From Chitinophagaceae bacterium (GTDB lineage: Bacteria; Bacteroidota; Bacteroidia; Chitinophagales; Chitinophagaceae): a DNA stretch of 64,000 nucleotides. The notes under the pieces are model-generated. The model saw only the letters and a list, made by a program, of their open reading frames with translations, searched no databases and had not been told where the DNA came from. Positions 58,739-64,000 of the stretch are shown here, piece after piece. Numbering within the stretch: position 1 is the stretch's first letter; every line of letters starts with the position of its first letter. Location of the stretch: positions 930,001 to 994,000 of the forward strand of contig JALHNJ010000001.1 in assembly GCA_022843585.1 (NCBI GenBank). The letters are read 5' to 3'. A program made the translations under genes and the position numbers.

Positions 58739-60334
58739 TTATTCTGCTTGCTTCTTTTTAAAAAATTTATCCCGAATTTTTAATGTGATAGTCCAACCCA
58801 GTAGTATAATACTGAGTGCAATCATAATTTTTGAAAGTATATCTCCATACTTTACAAAAAATGTAATTGAACCATTTACAGGTACATTCAATTTTATAGC
58901 AGCCGCTGTATTATATGGCTGCGGGTTAATTACATTTCCATACTCATCAATAAAACAACTGATGCCGGTATTGGCACTTCTTGCCACCCATCTTCTTGTT
59001 TCAATAGCTCGTAGCCTTGCATAGTTCATGTGTTGTTTATGGCCGGGAGTGTTTTTCCACCAACCATCATTGGTGATAATGCAAATAAGATTGGCTCCAT
59101 TACGTACATATTTGCTCATGTATTCTCCATAAATACTTTCGTAGCAAATAGAGGGAGCTATTTTATAACCGCCTTTTGATTCCAGTACTGTTCTTTCCGA
59201 TTGTCTTGCATAGCCAGCCGTAGTGCCACCAAATTTGGCAAACCATTTATCAATAAATTTTAAGAACCAGGGTAATGTTTCTACTCCCGGCACCAGCATT
59301 GATTTGTGATAAAATGATTTTGCACCGCTACTGTCTAATATCGCAGAACCATTGTAGGATTCGTAATGCAGGCCATCATATTCTTCTGAATATTTTGTTG
59401 CTTTATCAAACATGCGGAAACTTTCTATACCGGTAAACAACGATGCATTTGGATATTTTTTCAACATGCCCCACAGGGGATTAAGAAAATAATTTTGTTG
59501 CAGATTTTGTTCATCTAATCTAGAAGCCGTGTACAATGCCGTTTCCGGCCAAATAATCAATGCGGTGTTTTCATCTGCTTCTTTTTCTGTGGTGCTGATC
59601 AGTTTTTGCAGTTGTGCTTCAAATGAGCCAGTGAGTTCTGATACTTTTTCGTACGGATCAATGTTGGGTTGAACAATTACAATGTTTTCATTTTCAATTA
59701 TAGAAGATTTGTTTCCGTTTTTTATGTTGTTTAAAATATTTGGAGCTGCAAGAGCTAAAAGCCAGGCAAACATAAGAACAAAATATTTTCGGGATCGTTT
59801 GTTTTTCCTGTATTCATTGAAGTAGCAGAAGAGAAGTATATTACTCAGTAATATCCATAATGTTCCGCCGCTTGTTCCGGTGTACTCATACCATTGCACC
59901 CATTCAGGATGTGTGGCAAACCCATTACCTAATGTAAGCCATGGCCAGCTTAAGCCCCAATCCTGTAAATGAATATATTCAAAACACATCCAGAAAGCAA
60001 TCAACGAAATGTAGCCTGCTGTGTCACCTAACCATTTTTTTGCGATCTTAAAACCGAGCCAGGGTAAACACATTAAAAAGCTATTGGCTAAAAAAGCTCC
60101 AACTGCACCGGGTGCTGATGCATTCCATATCCACCAGGTAGTTGCTACATTCCACACTAACATGGTGATGTAAGTAAGACCGAAAAATTTCTTACGGTTT
60201 TCTACTTTCGATTCTAACCACAATAACGGTATCCATGAAACAAACAACAGGAATGTAAATGGCGACACCGGCCATGCAGCAAATAATAATAACCCGCAGC
60301 CGATAGCTATATATAAATGGAGGAATCGTTTCAA
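58739..60334 (-). CDS. lnt: apolipoprotein N-acyltransferase
   Basis: A 531-residue membrane protein with N-terminal membrane helices (about 1-200: LYIAIGCGLLLFAAWP, FTFLLFVSWIPLLWLE, ILLSNILLFCYF) and a periplasmic nitrilase domain (about 220-490). The catalytic triad is complete: Glu in ALIIWPETALY, Lys in FYHKSMLVPGVE and Cys in APSICYESIYG. Adds the third acyl chain to lipoproteins. Bacteroidota make many lipoproteins, including BamD and others here. Confidence 0.94.
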   Translation of the reverse strand: MKRFLHLYIAIGCGLLLFAAWPVSPFTFLLFVSWIPLLWLESKVENRKKFFGLTYITMLVWNVATTWWIWNASAPGAVGAFLANSFLMCLPWLGFKIAKKWLGDTAGYISLIAFWMCFEYIHLQDWGLSWPWLTLGNGFATHPEWVQWYEYTGTSGGTLWILLSNILLFCYFNEYRKNKRSRKYFVLMFAWLLALAAPNILNNIKNGNKSSIIENENIVIVQPNIDPYEKVSELTGSFEAQLQKLISTTEKEADENTALIIWPETALYTASRLDEQNLQQNYFLNPLWGMLKKYPNASLFTGIESFRMFDKATKYSEEYDGLHYESYNGSAILDSSGAKSFYHKSMLVPGVETLPWFLKFIDKWFAKFGGTTAGYARQSERTVLESKGGYKIAPSICYESIYGEYMSKYVRNGANLICIITNDGWWKNTPGHKQHMNYARLRAIETRRWVARSANTGISCFIDEYGNVINPQPYNTAAAIKLNVPVNGSITFFVKYGDILSKIMIALSIILLGWTITLKIRDKFFKKKQAE

Positions 60335-60479
60335 GCCAATTGATTTATGTAAAAATAGAAGTTGTTGGTGAGGGTAGCAACTCCCTGATTATTAGCCCGA
60401 TTATTGCCACTTTTCATCTTAACAGATAAAATCTATTTGAGTTAACTCGTTTTACTATTTTCAGGTATTGATTTCTATT

Positions 60480-61865
60480 ATGACAGAGGAACAACGGAAA
60501 ATACAGCACTTAGAAGAGGAGTTAGAAAAACTATCCGCACAGGTTGATTTTTTTAAGAAAGAAGTCAATCAACTCAAAGAGAATTGCCATTTTTCTGAAA
60601 CAGCATCTAATAAAAAGGAATACGCTATTGCTCCGGCAAAAAGGAATAGTTGGGAAATTCCTTCATTGAAACGGGAGTCGTCAGCAGGATTAGAAAACTT
60701 CATCGGCTTGAATCTTTTACACCTTGCTGGCATTGTAGTATTAGTGGCCGGAATTTCCATCGGTGTAAAATATGCAGTGGATCAGGAATTAATATCTCCC
60801 GGAATGCGGGTAATATTAGCTTATGCTGCTGGTGTGATATTGTATATACTTTCAGTCCGGTTAAAAAACAAGTATGAATTATTTAGTGCCATACTTTTTA
60901 GCGGTGCGATGGCATCCTTTTACTTTACCACCTATGCGGCCTTTTCGTATTACCAGTTGTTTTCTTTTGGGCTGGCTTTTTCTATAATGGCGGCGATTAC
61001 GATCTTGACCGCTTTTACCGCCATTGTTTATAACCGGCAGGAAATTGCCATACTTGGAATGACGGGTGCCTATGGAATTCCATTTCTTATCAGTGCCAAT
61101 TCTGATAGAGCCGATTTATTATTTGCCTACATTATTTTGATAAATACAGGCATCGTTTTTCTTTCTTATAAAAAGGAATGGAAAGGTATGGTACGATTAG
61201 CAATGCTGGTAAGCTGGGTTTTATTTATTGGATGGGCTGTAACCCGCTACGAAGCATCCATGCAACAAAGTGCTGTTTTGATCATGACGGCGTTTTATTT
61301 ATTATTTACACTGGCTGCTTTTGGTTTCTCTATTAAAAGAAAACATCCAATCGGTATAATTGAATTGCAACTTTTTTTAATTAATAGTGTGCTGACGTAT
61401 GTGGCGGCCTTATTGGTTTTTACAAACTCAAAAATTGATGATGTAAGTGCTGCCGCTGTTACAGGCGTTGCCTGTTTTGTATTTACCATTCAGGCTGTAC
61501 TGGTTCGTTTTTTATTGCCGGCGGAAAAATTGTTATTGAACTATCTTTCTTCCTTTGCCGTTGTAAGTTTAGTTTTTTATGTAGGAATGCAATGGGATGG
61601 GGTAATAGTAACTATGGCTTGGTTGGTTATTGCCATCGCACTTTTTATAGTAGGTGTAGCCAGCAAAATGGGCTGGTTACGATTGCTATCAATTTTATTA
61701 ACCGGGTTTACCTTACTCAAACTGGTTGTTATTGACAGGGCAAATTTCACCACCATCGAAAAAATTATTTCTTATATATCTATTGGAGTTTTACTGTTGT
61801 TGTTTTCTTTCTTTTATCAACGGTATAAACAAACTGCTGCTGAAAGTACTAATGCTGCACAATAG
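60480..61865 (+). CDS. DUF2339 membrane protein
   Basis: A 461-residue polytopic protein. N-terminal coiled coil (IQHLEEELEKLSAQVDFFKKE), then a run of about twelve hydrophobic helices (LLHLAGIVVLVAGISIGVKY, VILAYAAGVILYILSV, AILGMTGAYGIPFLISAN, ending VLLLLFSFFYQRYKQT). GLNLLHLAGIVVLVAGI is a DUF2339 signature. Relatives I know are often 700 or more residues, so this looks like a short form; function is unknown. ATG at 60480 is chosen over TTG at 60468. Confidence 0.8.
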   Translation: MTEEQRKIQHLEEELEKLSAQVDFFKKEVNQLKENCHFSETASNKKEYAIAPAKRNSWEIPSLKRESSAGLENFIGLNLLHLAGIVVLVAGISIGVKYAVDQELISPGMRVILAYAAGVILYILSVRLKNKYELFSAILFSGAMASFYFTTYAAFSYYQLFSFGLAFSIMAAITILTAFTAIVYNRQEIAILGMTGAYGIPFLISANSDRADLLFAYIILINTGIVFLSYKKEWKGMVRLAMLVSWVLFIGWAVTRYEASMQQSAVLIMTAFYLLFTLAAFGFSIKRKHPIGIIELQLFLINSVLTYVAALLVFTNSKIDDVSAAAVTGVACFVFTIQAVLVRFLLPAEKLLLNYLSSFAVVSLVFYVGMQWDGVIVTMAWLVIAIALFIVGVASKMGWLRLLSILLTGFTLLKLVVIDRANFTTIEKIISYISIGVLLLLFSFFYQRYKQTAAESTNAAQ

Positions 61866-61924
61866 TTTTTTGCAAAACTTTATGGAAAAAGGTTTCACTT
61901 TTTATCTCACTAAAAAGTATAACC

Positions 61925-62737
61925 ATGCAAACAAACAAAATTCTATCAGCACCGCTGATTGACCTCATCTTTGATGGTCGCAACAAAGAGTACGGCGCTT
62001 ATGAGTTAAGATCAACTTATGAGCGGCGAATTAAAAAATCCTTATTAATCACTTTCTCTATTCTTGCAGTTTCTATTGGAGGGGCTGCCATTGCTGGCTC
62101 GATGAAAAAAGTGGAGAGGCCTATTGTTGATAGGGGAGAAGTTGTAATTACTCAAGTGGAACTAATTGAAAAGATTGAACCAATTGTTGAACCAGAAAGG
62201 CAGCAAGAAGAAGTTCCTGTAAAAACTGAAAAATTTACAGATTTAGTAATTGTGGAGGACAAAGATTTTGATGAGCCTCCACCTTCAATGGATGATTTGA
62301 AAAATGCACAAATTGGTACCGTAAAAGTAGATGGAGTTGATTTTGTTGGAACTGTTACTCCCCCACAGGAAGGTGTTGAAATAGGGATTGTTGATGTAAA
62401 GCCCGAAGAAAAGAATGACGACCCAATCTCTTTTGTTGAAATTGAAGCAAAGTTTAACGGTAACTGGAGAGCATTTTTAGAAAGAAATTTAAATGCAGAA
62501 GTACCGATAAATAATAATGCACCAGCCGGACGTTATTCTGTAGTAATACAATTTGTGGTAGATAAAAATGGAAATGTAAGTGATGTCACAGCATTAACCA
62601 GCCATGGATATGGAATGGAGGAAGAAGCAATACGAGTATTACGAAAAGCAACTAAATGGGAACCTGCTATCCAAAACGGTAACCAGGTAAAAGCGTATAG
62701 AAGACAACCGATAACATTTGATGTGCAGAGTGAGTGA
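61925..62737 (+). CDS. energy transducer TonB family protein
   Basis: A 270-residue TonB-like protein. The N-terminus LIDLIFDGRNKEYGAYELR is typical of the Bacteroidota variety; a membrane helix (about 38-57), a Pro/Glu/Val-rich periplasmic linker (about 60-190), and a C-terminal TonB domain (GRYSVVIQFVVDKNGNVSD, EEEAIRVLRKATKWEPAIQNG, VKAYRRQPITFDV). It couples the proton-motive force to outer-membrane receptors. No exbB/exbD neighbours are in view. The stop codon is directly followed by a period-7 repeat. Confidence 0.92.
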   Translation: MQTNKILSAPLIDLIFDGRNKEYGAYELRSTYERRIKKSLLITFSILAVSIGGAAIAGSMKKVERPIVDRGEVVITQVELIEKIEPIVEPERQQEEVPVKTEKFTDLVIVEDKDFDEPPPSMDDLKNAQIGTVKVDGVDFVGTVTPPQEGVEIGIVDVKPEEKNDDPISFVEIEAKFNGNWRAFLERNLNAEVPINNNAPAGRYSVVIQFVVDKNGNVSDVTALTSHGYGMEEEAIRVLRKATKWEPAIQNGNQVKAYRRQPITFDVQSE

Positions 62738-62779
62738 GAGTCAGGAGTCTTTAGTCGGGAGTCATGAGTCGTAAGACAG
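62738..62779 (+). repeat. period-7 AGTC repeat after the TonB-like gene
   Basis: Consecutive heptads GAGTCAG, GAGTCTT, TAGTCGG, GAGTCAT, GAGTCGT, AAGACAG. It starts at the base after the stop codon and abuts the hairpin at 62781. Confidence 0.8.
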
Positions 62780-62780
62780 G

Positions 62781-62807
62781 AAGAGTCATTCAAAATGAAT
62801 GACTCTT
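62781..62807 (+). terminator. 12-bp hairpin downstream of the TonB-like gene
   Basis: A perfect stem AAGAGTCATTCA/TGAATGACTCTT (62781-62792 with 62796-62807), 3-nt loop; the tail CGTATTTG is only weakly T-rich. Its arms contain AGTC, so it may derive from the same repeat family. Confidence 0.6.
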
Positions 62808-62836
62808 CGTATTTGTAAAGTCTTTTTGCTAAGAAG

Positions 62837-62856
62837 CAATTATTAATTAATAATTG
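62837..62856. repeat. 20-bp perfect AT-rich palindrome between convergent genes
   Basis: CAATTATTAATTAATAATTG. It lies 11 bp beyond the end of the guaB coding sequence and may help end transcription, but it has no T run. Confidence 0.7.
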
Positions 62857-62866
62857 GCTGCTCCCA

Positions 62867-64000
62867 TTATCTCCTGCTATAATTCGGTGCCTCTTTCGTT
62901 ATTTCAATATCATGCGCATGGCTTTCCCGCATACCCGCATTTGTAATTTTTACAAAGGTTGCTTTTTGCAGATCGGCAATAGTAGCGGCGCCACAATAAC
63001 CCATACCAGCCCGTAACCCACCCGTATATTGATAAACGATTTCTTTTAAAGTGCCTTTATATGCAACACGACCTTCAATACCTTCCGGTACAAATTTCTT
63101 TACATCATCCTCTACATCCTGGAAGTATCGATCGCTGCTGCCGGTTGCCATAGCACCTAATGAACCCATACCACGATACTCTTTGAATTTTCTTCCTTCG
63201 TATATGATTGTTTCACCCGGACTTTCTTCTGTACCTGCAAAGATGCTTCCCATCATTACACAGTTAGCACCAAAAGCTAAAGCTTTTACCATATCACCGG
63301 TATAGCGAATACCACCATCAGCAATTATAGGAACACCTTTTTGTTTTAATACAGAAGCGGCTTCTGTTACGGCCGTTAATTGTGGTACACCAGCACCGGC
63401 AACAATTCTTGTGGTACAAATTGAACCCGGTCCAATACCAACTTTCACTGCATCTGCACCAGCATCTGCCAAAGCTTTTGCCCCAGCAGCCGTACCAACA
63501 TTTCCTGCTATGACGTTGATGTTTTTAAAATTCTTCTTTACACTTTTCAAAGCATCAATAACTCCCTTGCTATGACCGTGTGCACTATCCAATGCAATTA
63601 CATCAGCGCCTACGGTTTGTAGCGCAGCAACTCTGTCTAACAGATCTTTGGTGATGCCTACACCTGCACCAACCAACAATCTTCCAAATGCATCTTTCAC
63701 AGCATTCGGGTGACTTTTTAATTTTAATATATCACTGTACGTAAATAGTCCGGTAAGTTTTCCTTGTTTATTTACAATTGGTAATTTTTCAACTTTTGTT
63801 TTTTTGAACAACTGCTCTGCTTTTTTCAGGTCGGTACCTTCAGGTGCCGTGTACAAATTTTCTTTCGTCATCACCTCACTCACTTTTCTTTTCGGATTAT
63901 CTTCAAAACGCAAATCCCGGTTGGTAAGAATGCCCACTAATTTTCCGTCTTTATCTAAAATAGGAATACCACCTATTTTATTTTCCCGCATCAGTTTCAA
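62867..64000 (-). CDS. guaB: IMP dehydrogenase, C-terminal part (cut by window end)
   Basis: About 377 residues are visible; the N-terminal part lies beyond the window. CBS domain parts ([40 protein letters not shown]) come first, then the barrel: [19 protein letters not shown], catalytic Cys in [45 protein letters not shown], and the flap [12 protein letters not shown]. It catalyses IMP to XMP, the committed step to GTP. The start cannot be assigned. Confidence 0.96.
   Translation of the reverse strand: MKLMRENKIGGIPILDKDGKLVGILTNRDLRFEDNPKRKVSEVMTKENLYTAPEGTDLKKAEQLFKKTKVEKLPIVNKQGKLTGLFTYSDILKLKSHPNAVKDAFGRLLVGAGVGITKDLLDRVAALQTVGADVIALDSAHGHSKGVIDALKSVKKNFKNINVIAGNVGTAAGAKALADAGADAVKVGIGPGSICTTRIVAGAGVPQLTAVTEAASVLKQKGVPIIADGGIRYTGDMVKALAFGANCVMMGSIFAGTEESPGETIIYEGRKFKEYRGMGSLGAMATGSSDRYFQDVEDDVKKFVPEGIEGRVAYKGTLKEIVYQYTGGLRAGMGYCGAATIADLQKATFVKITNAGMRESHAHDIEITKEAPNYSRR

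Noticed and set aside
1-64000. CRISPR arrays, tRNA or rRNA genes, insertion sequences, prophage
   Set aside because: No direct-repeat array, T-loop GTTCGA-type clusters, transposase, integrase or phage structural genes were seen on reading both strands.

Overview
The window is an ordinary chromosomal segment of a member of the Bacteroidota, most likely a Chitinophagaceae-type soil or freshwater bacterium. The evidence is a giant SprA translocon gene, four secreted proteins with type IX secretion (T9SS) C-terminal signals (three type A, one type B), the Bacteroidota form of RNA polymerase omega, a futalosine-route menaquinone pair, and promoters with a TAnnTTTG -7 box instead of a sigma-70 -10 box. 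Base composition looks uniformly AT-rich. I saw no rRNA, tRNA, CRISPR array, phage, transposase or integrase. The family-level placement is inference.

Layout. 1-3.4 kb: 3' end of an alpha-2-macroglobulin gene, a lipid kinase, an aldo/keto reductase and a glycine-rich RRM protein. 3.6-10 kb: two T9SS cargo genes (one a multidomain extracellular nuclease) flanking the rpsF-rpsR-rplI operon. 10-12.8 kb: recJ and a polyprenyl diphosphate synthase. 12.9-18.7 kb: an OmpA-family porin, then a compact series bamD-rpoZ-coaBC-porD-DUF4296. 18.7-20.1 kb: the two subunits of a 3-oxoacid CoA-transferase. 20.1-26 kb: a signalling island with a membrane protein, histidine kinase and response regulator on the minus strand, then two further response-regulator paralogues and a methyltransferase on the plus strand, with two unusually long intergenic regions. 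26-32.4 kb: aminodeoxychorismate lyase-like enzyme, photolyase, mqnD/mqnB, two tandem PTPS/QueD paralogues, folE and fabD. 32.5-38.3 kb: another T9SS cargo, then a TPR histidine kinase and its response regulator. 38.3-45.7 kb: GNAT acetyltransferase, D-aminoacylase, serine hydrolase, methionine gamma-lyase-like enzyme, DinB protein, fabH and ruvA. 45.7-53.1 kb: sprA. 53.3-64 kb: small secreted protein, SDR, four-helix-bundle (S23-type) protein, a type B T9SS protein in a run with a hydrolase and lnt, DUF2339 protein, TonB-like transducer and the 3' part of guaB.

The genes cooperate in two visible ways. SprA and PorD build the T9SS that would export the four CTD-bearing proteins, while BamD and Lnt serve outer-membrane protein assembly and lipoprotein maturation. 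Folate/pterin (pabC-like, folE, PTPS), fatty-acid (fabD, fabH), menaquinone (mqnB, mqnD, polyprenyl synthase) and CoA (coaBC) genes are scattered core metabolism.

The least ordinary part is 22.3-25.3 kb. Two noncoding elements bounded by inverted repeats, each containing TGGACG-type direct repeats exactly 20 bp apart, lie upstream of two paralogous response-regulator genes that have no adjacent kinase. The same interval holds a 21-codon ORF ending in a terminator hairpin and a DnaA-box-like dyad. Separately, four intergenic sites carry period-7 repeats.
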